NCBI GenBank assembly: GCA_020845695.1 | Contig: JADLFG010000066.1 | Coordinates: forward strand, 1 to 35,558 | Source of the DNA: Thermoleophilia bacterium | Lineage (GTDB): Bacteria > Actinomycetota > Thermoleophilia > Gaiellales > Gaiellaceae | Length of the DNA stretch: 35,558 nucleotides | Direction: 5' to 3' | Shown: piece by piece, positions 1 through 7,502 of the stretch | How positions within the stretch are numbered: the first letter of the stretch is position 1 | How the letters are laid out: each line of letters begins with the position of its first letter | The notes under the pieces: generated by a model | Told to the model about the DNA's origin: nothing | What the model saw: only the letters and a program-made list of their open reading frames with translations | The model's database searches: none | Made by a program: the position numbers and the translations under genes

Positions 1-77
1 GCAGGCGCCCCGGACACGCTCCCAGCCACGGCCGCAGCCCTCGCCCACCGCCACAGCCGCACACCCCACACCGAAGC

Positions 78-537
78 TCAGCAACCGCACCCAGACGCCC
101 CTACACACGCCCCGTGGGGAATCGAGGTTAGGGGGCGGTCGACCCCGCGGAGGAAGTCATCGATCTCGCCGCCCCATCGCTGGTAGCGGCGGATCGCTGA
201 GCGCTCCTCGTCGCTGAGCGACCGAGCCCACTCGGCGAAGTCGCGATCGAGGCGCGCGGCGTCGGGGGCTCTCCGGGCGGCCCTGGAGGCTCACCTGGAG
301 GGGCGGGCGGCTGTCCTCCACCTCCGCGTCCCGACCCGCCCCCGCTGGCCACGGGCGGATTTGACCGGCCCGCGCTGCCCCGGTCGGGACGAGCCGGCAG
401 CGGCAGCGCCCGTCGCCGCAGCAGCGCGGGTTCGGGCCGAACCCGGGGAGATCCCTGTACGCCGCCGCGAGCGTCCGGTAGGTGCGCCCGTCCTTCGCGC
501 GGCACTCGATGCAGGTACCGGCGTCGAGAACGGCCAT
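78..537 (-). pseudogene. Remnant of phage minor head (MuF-like) protein with ADP-ribosyltransferase-like tail
   Basis: Seen: from 537 downwards one frame reads a cysteine pattern typical of the C-terminus of phage head-morphogenesis (Mu gpF/SPP1 gp7) proteins: CIECRAKDG, then PGFGPNP, then RCRCRLV. That frame then turns into low-quality Arg-rich sequence. A second frame gives a Gly/Pro-rich linker (about 365-250), and the third frame, after a stop at 291-293, gives DFAEWARSLSDEERSAIRRY followed by a Gly-Gly-Glu-Ile stretch and FLRGVDRPL. The latter resembles the start of ADP-ribosyltransferase exoenzyme domains (SLxxEExxAIxxY...LRG) and stops at 78-80, far short of a full domain. In many phages MuF proteins are fused to such toxin domains. 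Inference: a decayed gene with at least one or two frameshifts and a lost 3' end. An assembly error is possible but would not explain the short tail. Confidence 0.55.
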
Positions 538-619
538 GCGTTGCCCCCTGCGTTGCCCAGCTCGCCCGCGGCGCCCACCGGCCGAGGCCGGAAGGCTCCG
601 TTTCCAGGGCCGTCGGGAG

Positions 620-692
620 AGCCGACGCGGGGACTCGAACCCCGGACCCCATCATTACGAGTGATGTGCTCTACCAGCTGAGCTACGTCGGC
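620..692 (-). tRNA. tRNA-Thr (anticodon CGT)
   Basis: Read on the minus strand the segment folds as a complete cloverleaf. The 7-bp acceptor stem is GCCGACG/CGTCGGC, the D arm is GCTC...GAGC, the anticodon stem CATCA/TGATG encloses the loop CTCGTAA (anticodon CGT, reading ACG, threonine), and the T arm CGGGG/CCCCG encloses TTCGAGT. The discriminator is T and no CCA is encoded. The gene faces away from citrate synthase, and the phage-protein remnant lies 82 bp downstream of its 3' end, a typical place for integration events. Confidence 0.97.
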
Positions 693-717
693 GCCAGCGG
701 GTAGCTTAGCGTCCGGG

Positions 718-732
718 CGCCGGAATCCGGCG
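718..732. promoter_or_regulatory. Short palindrome between tRNA-Thr and citrate synthase
   Basis: CGCCGG-AAT-CCGGCG is a perfect 6-bp inverted repeat with a 3-bp centre, upstream of both the divergent tRNA gene and gltA. It could be an operator or chance in GC-rich DNA. No convincing -35/-10 pair was found for gltA in 733-800; the gltA ribosome site GGGAGGAA is clear just before the ATG. Confidence 0.2.
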
Positions 733-809
733 GACGCGACGGTTCTCTTTGCGCGCGCCCCCGCGGGCCGCGAGACTTCGGGGGACACGGACGCGAGGGA
801 GGAACGCGG

Positions 810-2096
810 ATGCCCGCCGAGACGCTCACGATCACCGACAACCGCACCGGACGGACCTACGAGGTCCCGGTCTCGGACGGGGCGATCCGCGCCACCGACC
901 TGCGCCAGATCCGGGTCGACGACGACGACTTCGGCCTGCTCTCCTACGATCCGGCGTTCCTGAACACCGCGTCGACCCGCAGCGCGATCACGGAGATCGA
1001 CGGCGACCGCGGCATCCTGCGCTACCGCGGCTACCCGATCGAGCAGCTCGCAGAGCGAAGCACGTTCCTCGAGACCGCGTACCTGCTCGTCTTCGGCGAG
1101 CTGCCCAGCGCGTCCGAGCTCTCGGCGTGGACCGACGAGATCACCGTGCACACGTTCCTGCACGAGAACACGAAGCGTCTGATGGAGGGGTTTCGCTACG
1201 ACGCCCATCCGATGGGGATGCTGATCTCCGTCGTCGCCGGCCTGTCCACCTTCTACCCGGAGGCGAGGGAGGTCGAGGATCCGGAGAACCGCCTGCTTCA
1301 GATCAGGCGGCTGATCGCGAAGGTGCCGACGATCGCCGCGTTCACGTACCGCCACAGCCTCGGCCGCCCCTACGTCTACCCGGACAACGAGCTCGGCTTC
1401 GCTGCGAACTTCCTCTCGATGATGTTCCGGATGGCCGAGCCGAAGTACCGGCCGGAGCCCGCGCTCGTCCATGCGCTCGAAGTGCTGTTCATCCTCCACG
1501 CCGACCACGAGCAGAACTGCTCGACCAGCGCGATGCGCTCGATCGGCTCGAGCCTCGCCGACCCCTACTGCGCGCTCGCGGGCGCCGCCGCCGCCCTCTA
1601 CGGCCCCTTGCACGGCGGGGCGAACGAGGCCGTGCTGCGGATGCTCGAGCGGATCGGCTCGGTCGACCGCGTGCCGGCGTTCATCGAGAGCGTGAAACGC
1701 GGCGAGGGCCGGCTGATGGGCTTCGGCCATCGCGTCTACAAGAACTACGACCCGCGTGCGCGGATCATCAAGCAGGCGACGGAGGAGGTGCTCGCTGTCA
1801 CCGGCCGCAACCCGCTGCTCGACGTCGCGGTCGAGCTCGAGCGGATCGCGCTCGAGGACGAGTACTTCGTCTCGCGCCAGCTCTACCCGAACGTCGACTT
1901 CTACTCGGGGATCATCTACCGGGCGCTCGGGCTGCCGGTCGAGCTGTTCCCGGTCATGTTCGCGATTCCCCGCACGGCCGGATGGCTCGCCCAGTGGCGC
2001 GAGATGCTCGAGGACCCGGAGCAGAAGATCGCGCGACCGCGGCAGCTGTACGTCGGCAGCGGCGTGCGCGACTACGTCCCGCTCGAGTCGCGCTGA
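810..2096 (+). CDS. gltA: Citrate synthase (type II, hexameric-type)
   Basis: Condenses oxaloacetate and acetyl-CoA to citrate at the entry of the TCA cycle (cytoplasm). At 428 aa it has the usual length of the bacterial GltA family. All signature segments are present: HADHEQN (about 230-236), GPLHGGANEA with catalytic His268, FGHRVYKNYDPRA with His307, YPNVDFYSG with Asp363, and oxaloacetate/CoA-contacting arginines in IPRTAGW (Arg388) and RPRQLY (Arg411). A strong Shine-Dalgarno (GGGAGGAA) sits 5-8 bases before the ATG. It is transcribed alone and converges on the GST-like gene after a 6-bp gap. Nothing in the sequence suggests a 2-methylcitrate synthase, although that activity cannot be excluded from motifs alone. 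Confidence 0.97.
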   Translation: MPAETLTITDNRTGRTYEVPVSDGAIRATDLRQIRVDDDDFGLLSYDPAFLNTASTRSAITEIDGDRGILRYRGYPIEQLAERSTFLETAYLLVFGELPSASELSAWTDEITVHTFLHENTKRLMEGFRYDAHPMGMLISVVAGLSTFYPEAREVEDPENRLLQIRRLIAKVPTIAAFTYRHSLGRPYVYPDNELGFAANFLSMMFRMAEPKYRPEPALVHALEVLFILHADHEQNCSTSAMRSIGSSLADPYCALAGAAAALYGPLHGGANEAVLRMLERIGSVDRVPAFIESVKRGEGRLMGFGHRVYKNYDPRARIIKQATEEVLAVTGRNPLLDVAVELERIALEDEYFVSRQLYPNVDFYSGIIYRALGLPVELFPVMFAIPRTAGWLAQWREMLEDPEQKIARPRQLYVGSGVRDYVPLESR

Positions 2097-2102
2097 GCCG
2101 GC

Positions 2103-2738
2103 TCAGGCCGGGGGATCGAGTCCCTCCTGCGCCCAGGCACGCTGCACGGCGGGCCGCTCGAAGACGCGCCGGAAGTGCGCCCCGAGTACGGGCTCGTCCC
2201 ACCAGCGGGTCTCGAGGCGACGCCCCCAGCGGGTCAACATGAACAGGTACACGTCCGCGGCCGAGTAGCGCTCGCCGAGCAGGTGGGGCCCGCCGCTTCG
2301 AAGCTCGCCGGCCAGGAACTCCCGCATCCCCGCCAGCGCGGACTCCGCCTCCGCCTGCACGGCGGCGGCCCCGCCCGGGTCGGCCGTGTAGCGCTCCGGG
2401 TAGAAGAAGATCATGAAGGTCGCCTGCACCGTGTTCGTCAGGTAGACGAGCCAGCGGTACCAGTGGGCGCGCTCCGGGGTCCCAAGCGCGGGCGCGAGGC
2501 CCGCGCGGGGGTGCGCATCCGCGAGGTGCATCGCGCAGGCCGCAGCCTCGTAGAGAACGAGGTCGCCGTCGACCAGCGTCGGCACGCGCCGGTGCGGGTT
2601 CAGACGCTCCAGCTCGGGGGGCTCGATCCTCCCGTCCTCCTTCGTGACCCGGAGGAGCCTGTACGGCGCCCCGACCTCCTCGAGCAGCACGTGCGTCGAG
2701 AGCGAGGCGGCGCCCGGCATGAAGTAGAGGTCGATCAC
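2103..2738 (-). CDS. Glutathione S-transferase-like protein
   Basis: The N-terminus has the thioredoxin-fold GST pattern: a beta strand (IDLYFMPGAAS), the Ser-containing active-site turn (LSTHVLLEEVGAPY), NPHRRVPTLVDGDLVLYEAAACAMHLA with the cis-proline VPTL motif and the Glu/Ala turn, then an all-helical C-terminal domain including the N-capping SAADVYLF. It belongs to the bacterial GstA/beta-like group by appearance. The GTG at 2738 is chosen because the fold begins immediately after it; a longer reading from the ATG at 2783 would overlap the divergent gene at 2782 and add a non-domain leader. Many actinobacteria use mycothiol rather than glutathione, so the thiol substrate is unknown. Confidence 0.8.
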   Translation of the reverse strand: MIDLYFMPGAASLSTHVLLEEVGAPYRLLRVTKEDGRIEPPELERLNPHRRVPTLVDGDLVLYEAAACAMHLADAHPRAGLAPALGTPERAHWYRWLVYLTNTVQATFMIFFYPERYTADPGGAAAVQAEAESALAGMREFLAGELRSGGPHLLGERYSAADVYLFMLTRWGRRLETRWWDEPVLGAHFRRVFERPAVQRAWAQEGLDPPA

Positions 2739-2781
2739 GGCGGGCAGGATAGCGCCGGACGGCTGCGGTAGGGTTGGCCGC

Positions 2782-3525
2782 ATGGGACACGAGCCCGTCG
2801 TCGGCGTGACGATCCACCTGCGCGACCCGCTGCTCGTCGAGGTCGAGCGCGGGCTGCGCGAGCCGCTGCAACGGTACGGTGCCCTGCCCGTGATCCTGCC
2901 GCGGCTGACGCCACCGTCGCAAATCGAGCGGATCCTCGACGTCGTCGACGCGGTCCAGGTCTCAGGGGGTGCCGACGTCGACCCCGCCCACTACGGCGAG
3001 GAGCGGCACGAGCTGACGCAACCGATCGAGGCGGAGATGGACGCGTTCGAGATCGGGCTCACCCGGGCCGCGCTCGACCGCGGCGTACCCGTGCTCGGCC
3101 TCTGCCGCGGCGCGCAGGTGCTCGCGGTCGCGGACGGCGGCGCGCTGACCCAGGACGTCGAGACGCTGCACGAGGGCGCCCACCGCCACTGGCACGACTG
3201 GAAAGGACTCGCCACGCTACCGCCGGGCGAGCACTGGCACGAGGTGCTCGTGGAGCCCGGCTCGCTCGTCGAGCGCTGGCTCGCCGGGGGTCGACCGCGC
3301 GTCAACTCGTTCCACCACCAGAGCGTCAGCGACCCCGGGCGGCGACACACGGTGACCGCCCGCACCCGCGACGGCGTGGTCGAGGCGATCGAGCGCGTCG
3401 ACGGCCGCGGCTTCGCCGTCGGCCTCCAGTGGCACAACGAGCTCCAGTGGCAGCACGACGAGCGCTTCCTGCGCCCGTTCGAGGCACTCGTCGAGGCCGC
3501 GCGCGCCTACGCGCGGGCCGGCTAG
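2782..3525 (+). CDS. Class I glutamine amidotransferase-like hydrolase (peptidase C26, PuuD-like)
   Basis: 247 aa with the C26/gamma-glutamyl hydrolase layout: VSGGADVDPAHYG near 60-72, the nucleophile elbow LGLCRGAQ with Cys108, the NSFHHQSV segment at about 175-182, and the histidine/glutamate pair in GLQWHNE (His218, Glu220). The usual form is QWHPE; here the proline is replaced by asparagine but His and Glu remain, so the catalytic triad is intact. Family members hydrolyse gamma-glutamyl amides such as gamma-glutamyl-GABA or other gamma-glutamylated amines. The substrate cannot be told from this context: divergent from the GST-like gene, convergent with ricT. The ATG follows the short divergent spacer directly. 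Confidence 0.85.
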   Translation: MGHEPVVGVTIHLRDPLLVEVERGLREPLQRYGALPVILPRLTPPSQIERILDVVDAVQVSGGADVDPAHYGEERHELTQPIEAEMDAFEIGLTRAALDRGVPVLGLCRGAQVLAVADGGALTQDVETLHEGAHRHWHDWKGLATLPPGEHWHEVLVEPGSLVERWLAGGRPRVNSFHHQSVSDPGRRHTVTARTRDGVVEAIERVDGRGFAVGLQWHNELQWQHDERFLRPFEALVEAARAYARAG

Positions 3526-3531
3526 GCCGGG

Positions 3532-4347
3532 TCAGCGCCGCCGCCGTGCCGGGCCTTCGAGCTCGCGGCAGTCGTCGATGCCGATCTCGAGCTCACGCTC
3601 GCCGTCGAGCGCGACGAGGCACGCGTCCCTCAGCACCGCGTACGCGCGAACGACGCCCGCCCCGTGCGGTGTCTGCACCTTGCTGCCGACGCGGGGCGCG
3701 CGGTCTCGGAAGCTGCGGTAGGTCGAGTGCTCGAAGGCGAGGCAGCAGCGGAGGCGACCGCAGAGGCCCGTGATCCGCCCGGAGCTCATGGGCAGCTCCT
3801 GGTCCTTGGCCATTCTGAGGGCAATCGGCTGCTCGTGCGAGGGGAAGCGGGCGCAGCAGAGCTGGGTCCCGCACAGTCCGTAGCCGCCGATGAGCCGCGC
3901 CTGCTCGCGGGGCCCGACCGAGCGCAGCTCGACGCGGCGGTGCAGGCGCGCAGCGAGCTCCTCCTGGATCCGGCGGGTGTCGACGCGCTCCTCCGCCCCG
4001 TACGAGCACACGAGCCGCGAGCCGTCGAAGACGAGCTCGACCGCGATCGGCTTGACCGGCAGCCCGTGCTGCTCGATCGCCTCGCGAAACGCGGCCATCG
4101 CCCGCCGGGCCTCCTCCCGGTTCTCGCGCAGACGATCCTCGTCGGTGGCGGTCGCGCGACGCACGATCCGCTTGAGCCGACCTCCCTGCTCCTCGGCGGG
4201 GTGGCTCGTCTCGACCACGCGCCCGTACTCGCGGCCGCGCGAGGTCTGGCAGATCACCCGGTCGTCCCAGGCGAGCTCGAGCTCTCCGGGGTCGAAGGAG
4301 TAGACCTTCCCGCCAGGGGAGAAGACGACGCCGACAGCGCTGGCCAC
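3532..4347 (-). CDS. ricT: PSP1-domain protein, RicT (YaaT) family
   Basis: 271 aa. The conserved PSP1 C-terminal domain spans roughly residues 60-250 and contains two cysteine groups, GYGLCGTQLCCARF (Cys159, 164, 165) and GLCGRLRCCLAFE (Cys196, 201, 202), which in Bacillus RicT help bind iron-sulfur clusters of the RicAFT complex. The N-terminus has the family's VGVVFSPGGKVYSFDPG start. In Bacillus RicAFT affects RNase Y-dependent RNA processing and Spo0F phosphorylation; the role in this lineage is not known. It is last in a tmk-holB-ricT block, 44 bp after holB, an arrangement common in Gram-positive bacteria, which supports the call. Confidence 0.88.
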   Translation of the reverse strand: MASAVGVVFSPGGKVYSFDPGELELAWDDRVICQTSRGREYGRVVETSHPAEEQGGRLKRIVRRATATDEDRLRENREEARRAMAAFREAIEQHGLPVKPIAVELVFDGSRLVCSYGAEERVDTRRIQEELAARLHRRVELRSVGPREQARLIGGYGLCGTQLCCARFPSHEQPIALRMAKDQELPMSSGRITGLCGRLRCCLAFEHSTYRSFRDRAPRVGSKVQTPHGAGVVRAYAVLRDACLVALDGERELEIGIDDCRELEGPARRRR

Positions 4348-4391
4348 GGCTCACTTGTACCTGAACGGGAGCGGGAGCGCGGCGCGACCGT

Positions 4392-5459
4392 TCAGGCCGT
4401 CCGAACGGCCAGGGCCAGGTCACGCCGCAGCCGGACGAACAAGGCCTCGAGCGCCAGGGCCGCGTTCACGTTCAGCTCGAACGAGCGACGGACGTCGGCG
4501 ACCGTCTCGACGGCGCGGATCGCGGCGTCGAGCGGGACCCGCTGTCCGTCTCGCTCGACCTCGACCAGCCGGTCGACGTTGAGCGTGGCGGGGGCCGCGC
4601 CGAGCGCGGCGGCGAGCACGTCCCGGTACCAGGCGGCGAGGAGCTCGAGCGCCTCCCCGACCTCCTCGCGCTCGACACCGCGCGCGACCCGCCTGGCGCG
4701 CTGCTCCAGCTCCTTCGCGGTTCCCTCCGCCCCCTGCGCGTCGCGTTCCGCGGCGCGCGTGCCGGCGGCGCTGGCGAAGCGGAGCACCAGCGTTGCGGCC
4801 GCCGCCGGGTCGAACGTCTCGCCGAGATAGACGGTCCGGGCGAGGTCGAGCAGCCGGTCTCGCTGCGCCGCCGACTCCGGGTCGAGCAGGCGCTCGGCCC
4901 GGTCGAGACGCCCCGCGGCGACCCTCACGACCGCGGCACGCTCTGCCTCGCCCAGATCGGGCCGGCGCACGGCGACATGGTCGGCAAGCGCACGCAGCGA
5001 GAGCCGCCGAAACGGGATCCGCTGGCAACGGGAGCGGATCGTCTCGGGGAGCGCTGCCGGACGGCCGGCGACGAGGACGATCGTCGCGTACGGCGGGGGC
5101 TCCTCGAGATCCTTGAGCAGGGCATCTGCAGCGTCCTCGTTCATCAGGTCGGCGCCGAGGATCAGGTAGACACGCCGGGAGGCCTCGAACGGACGCATGT
5201 GCAGGTCGTGGCGCAGCTCCCGCACCTGGTCGATGCGGATCTGCTCGCCGAGTGGCTCGAGGACGTAGACGTCCGGGTGAACGCCGCGCTCGGCGCGGTC
5301 GGCGTCGCCGAGCAGCGCTCCGGCGAATGCGAGCGCGAACGCCCGCTTGCCGACGCCGCTCGGACCATGGAAGAGGTAGGCGTGGCCGGGGGTCTCGGCA
5401 AGCGCCGCCTCGAGCAGGCGTCTGGCCTCGGGCTGGTCAGGTAAGCGCTCGAAGCTCAT
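4392..5459 (-). CDS. holB: DNA polymerase III, delta-prime subunit (clamp loader)
   Basis: 355 aa from the ATG at 5459. The N-terminal AAA+ module has HAYLFHGPSGVGKRAFA (P-loop about residues 32-39), the NEDAADALLKDLEEPP helix and the LPETIRSRCQRIPF segment with the SRC motif of clamp-loader subunits. The C-terminal half is a helical region that matches a DnaX/HolB-type collar only loosely. The subunit stabilises the clamp-loader ring during loading of the beta clamp. The start lies inside the end of tmk (23-bp overlap), implying translational coupling. A longer in-frame reading up to 5615 lies wholly within tmk and is rejected. The zinc-binding cysteines seen in some delta-prime proteins are not apparent. 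Confidence 0.9.
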   Translation of the reverse strand: MSFERLPDQPEARRLLEAALAETPGHAYLFHGPSGVGKRAFALAFAGALLGDADRAERGVHPDVYVLEPLGEQIRIDQVRELRHDLHMRPFEASRRVYLILGADLMNEDAADALLKDLEEPPPYATIVLVAGRPAALPETIRSRCQRIPFRRLSLRALADHVAVRRPDLGEAERAAVVRVAAGRLDRAERLLDPESAAQRDRLLDLARTVYLGETFDPAAAATLVLRFASAAGTRAAERDAQGAEGTAKELEQRARRVARGVEREEVGEALELLAAWYRDVLAAALGAAPATLNVDRLVEVERDGQRVPLDAAIRAVETVADVRRSFELNVNAALALEALFVRLRRDLALAVRTA

Positions 5460-6033
5460 CCCTGACTCTCCGCGCGAGCTCGGTGGCCGCAACGGCGCCG
5501 TCGAGCGGTACGATCCGGTCCGGGTAGGCGACGGCGAGCTCGCGGTAGGCGCAGTCGACCCGCTCGAGGAAGGCGAGCCCCCCCTGCTCGATCCGGTCGG
5601 GGCGGCCGGTGGCACGCGCGGCGGCCGCGGCGGGCGGCACGAGCAGGAGGAACGTCCGGTCGGGCAGCAGGCCGTCGAGGGCGGGCGCGTTCAGCTCGAG
5701 CACCGTCTCGAGGCCGAGCCCGCGAGCGAGGCCCTGGTAGGCGAGCGCGGAGTCGAGGAAGCGGTCGCAGACCACGTCGGCCCCTCGGGCGAGCGCGGGG
5801 CGGATCACGGTCGCGACAAGCTGGGCGCGGGCGGCGGCAAACAGCGCCGCCTCCGCGTACGGGGCGATCTCCCCGTCCTCGAGCAGGATGCCGCGGACCC
5901 GCTCCCCGAGCGTTGTGCCGCCCGGCTCGCGCGTCTCGATCACATCGCGCCCCTCAGCCCGCAGCCCCGCCGCGAGCAACGCCGCCTGCGTCGACTTCCC
6001 GGAGCCGTCGATTCCCTCGAAGGTGACGAGCAC
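5437..6033 (-). CDS. tmk: Thymidylate kinase
   Basis: 198 aa, normal for the family, starting with GTG. Motifs: P-loop EGIDGSGKST (residues 6-15), REPGGTTLGE (the dTMP-binding loop, about 35-44), the CDRFLDSALAYQG segment with the DRF magnesium/phosphate motif at 90-92, and a lid region near RATGRPDRIE. It phosphorylates dTMP to dTDP using ATP. It is first in the tmk-holB-ricT block and overlaps holB by 23 bp. Confidence 0.95.
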   Translation of the reverse strand: MLVTFEGIDGSGKSTQAALLAAGLRAEGRDVIETREPGGTTLGERVRGILLEDGEIAPYAEAALFAAARAQLVATVIRPALARGADVVCDRFLDSALAYQGLARGLGLETVLELNAPALDGLLPDRTFLLLVPPAAAAARATGRPDRIEQGGLAFLERVDCAYRELAVAYPDRIVPLDGAVAATELARRVRDELRALT

Positions 6034-6105
6034 GACCCCAGTCTAGGCCGGTCGCGCCGACCAGCGAAACATGGCCCGGCCGGCCATGGCCCCGGGGCCA
6101 GTCGC

Positions 6106-6227
6106 AGGGGTCAGACCCCTGCTTCGGATCGCGAACGGAACCCCCGTCAGGTGCGCGCGTCGCGGCCACCGCCCCGAGAAACCTGAGTCCCCACGCATCA
6201 AGGGGTCTGACCCCGGGGTCTGACCCC
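6106..6227. repeat. Short palindromic intergenic repeats (GGGGTCWGACCCC type)
   Basis: The 207-bp gap between hemerythrin and tmk contains a perfect palindrome AGGGGTC-A-GACCCCT (6106-6120) and two head-to-tail copies of the 13-mer GGGGTCTGACCCC (6202-6214 and 6215-6227). A further palindromic stretch rich in GGCC lies at about 6071-6099. No open reading frame with coding character crosses the gap. The repeated unit looks like a dispersed REP-type element or a bidirectional terminator; no T-run follows. Confidence 0.6.
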
Positions 6228-6240
6228 GCGCGGGGGGCGG

Positions 6241-6672
6241 TCAGGGAATCCGGCGGGTCGCCCACTCGGCGCCGAGGCGCTCGAGCTCGCCCTCGCCGAG
6301 AGCGGTCTCCGCAAGCGGGAAGAGGACGTGCTCCTCCTTGGCGAAGTGGTCGCGCGCCAGCGAGGCCAGCCGGGTCGCCGCCGTCTTGGCCTCCACGGGC
6401 TCGTCGATCTCGCGCAGGCGCGCGAGCACAGCCTCGATCTCGTCGTGCTCGAGCCGCATCACGGCGAGCGGCCCCGCCTCGGCACCGATGTGCCCCTCAA
6501 GCGGCTCGAACAACAGCTCGTCCTCGAGGTGGGCGTGGCTCTCGAGCGCGGCGGTCAGGGCATGCGCCTGGCCGCGCGCCTCGTCGGCCGTCGCGAACTC
6601 GCCGCGCGCGAGCTTGTCGAGGAGCGAGTAGATGACCGCGTGCTCGCCGAGGAGGGCGTCCGTGATCCTCAT
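6241..6672 (-). CDS. Hemerythrin/HHE-domain protein
   Basis: 143 aa, one four-helix HHE domain. Candidate di-iron ligands fall where expected: His11 (LLGEHAVIY), His46/His48 with Glu52 (ESHAHLEDELLFE), His76 (RLEHDEIE), then His109 and His115 (DHFAKEEHVLFP). Such proteins bind O2, NO or iron transiently and may carry oxygen or protect enzymes. It starts 12 bp after the end of the BadH-like gene, so it is likely the last gene of the benzoyl-CoA reductase operon. There an oxygen- or NO-binding protein would make sense beside an oxygen-sensitive iron-sulfur enzyme, but that link is inference. Confidence 0.85.
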   Translation of the reverse strand: MRITDALLGEHAVIYSLLDKLARGEFATADEARGQAHALTAALESHAHLEDELLFEPLEGHIGAEAGPLAVMRLEHDEIEAVLARLREIDEPVEAKTAATRLASLARDHFAKEEHVLFPLAETALGEGELERLGAEWATRRIP

Positions 6673-6684
6673 GCGGCGGCCAGT

Positions 6685-7428
6685 CTACATCACCAGCCCG
6701 CCGCCGACGGACAGCGTCTCGCCGGTCGTGAACGACGCTCGCCCCGAGGCGAGGAAGAGCACCGCCTCGGCGACCTCCTCGGGCCGGGCCAGCCGGCGCA
6801 GCGGGGTCGCGGCGACGATGGCGTCGATTAGCTTCTCGTTGCCGTCCGCGATCATCCCCTGCAGAAGTGGCGTGTCCGTGAGGCCGGGGGCGACGACGTT
6901 CACGCGGATACCGTACCGGGCGACCTCGCGCGCGAGCGCCTTCGAGAACGCGATCACCGCGCCCTTCGTGCCCGAGTAGACGGCCTCCCCGGACGAGCCG
7001 GCGCGCCCCGCCTCCGAGGCCACGTTCACGATCGCACCGCCGCCGCGCTGGACGAGGTGCGGCAGCGCGGCGTGCGTGACCGCGAGCACGCCCCGGTAGT
7101 TGATCCCGATCACCCGGTCCCAGTGGGCCTCGTCCGTCTTGGCGAACGGCATGATCCGATCCCAGCCCGCGGCGTTGACGGCCACGTCGAGGCCGCCGAG
7201 CTCCGCCGCCGCGCGCTCGACGCCCGCGCGCACGCTGGCCGTGTCGGTGACGTCCAGCTCGACCGCCAGCGCGCCCCCGCCCACCTCGGCAGCCACAGCC
7301 GCCGCTCCCGGTCCGTTCAGGTCGCAGACGGCGACGCGGGCGCCCGCGCCCGCGAGCGCGAGCGCGATCGCGCGGCCGATGCCGCTCGCGCCGCCGGTGA
7401 CGAGCGCCGCTCGATCCTGGAACTCCAC
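6685..7428 (-). CDS. badH: SDR dehydrogenase, BadH-like (2-hydroxycyclohexanecarboxyl-CoA dehydrogenase candidate)
   Basis: 247 aa from a GTG preceded by AGGAGG at close spacing; an upstream ATG (7461) lacks such a site and starts inside the repeat at 7455. Classical SDR signatures: TGGASGIG cofactor loop (11-18), NAAGWD near 85-90, and catalytic Ser138, Tyr151 and Lys155 (YSGTK). The segments AGWD...PFxKTxxxxW...IxIN and AGRAGSSGEAVY match, from memory of the family, BadH of Rhodopseudomonas palustris. BadH oxidises 2-hydroxycyclohexane-1-carboxyl-CoA to the 2-keto compound with NAD+. Its position after benzoyl-CoA reductase and ring hydrolase genes supports a ring-alcohol-CoA oxidation, possibly of 6-hydroxycyclohexene-carboxyl-CoA instead. 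A generic 3-ketoacyl-ACP reductase role is less likely. Confidence 0.75.
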   Translation of the reverse strand: MEFQDRAALVTGGASGIGRAIALALAGAGARVAVCDLNGPGAAAVAAEVGGGALAVELDVTDTASVRAGVERAAAELGGLDVAVNAAGWDRIMPFAKTDEAHWDRVIGINYRGVLAVTHAALPHLVQRGGGAIVNVASEAGRAGSSGEAVYSGTKGAVIAFSKALAREVARYGIRVNVVAPGLTDTPLLQGMIADGNEKLIDAIVAATPLRRLARPEEVAEAVLFLASGRASFTTGETLSVGGGLVM

Positions 7429-7454
7429 CTCGCCTCCTTCCTCTTCGTCTCTCC

Positions 7455-7491
7455 GGGACATGCCCGGGGGCCAGGCCCCGGGACATGCCCC
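7455..7491. repeat. Palindromic repeat with flanking direct repeats inside the bzd operon
   Basis: In the 74-bp gap between the CoA-transferase beta-like gene and badH an 11-bp direct repeat GGGACATGCCC (7455-7465, 7480-7490) flanks a near-perfect hairpin GGGGCC-A-GGCCCC. It could form a stable stem in the operon mRNA. It resembles in style the repeats at 6106-6227 and may be a dispersed intergenic element. Confidence 0.5.
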
Positions 7492-7502
7492 ATGTTGGCC
7501 TC

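Noticed and set aside
361..681. Plus-strand frame ending in a plausible-looking peptide
   Set aside because: Its end is the antisense of tRNA-Thr and the rest is antisense of the phage remnant.
620..692. att duplication of the tRNA 3' end
   Set aside because: No second copy of the T-arm/acceptor sequence was noticed in the window; any partner site would lie outside it.
291..1730. Long minus-strand reading frame (479 codons) across tRNA-Thr and citrate synthase
   Set aside because: It is antisense to the certain gltA gene and reads through the tRNA; its translation has the familiar tRNA-derived peptide pattern.
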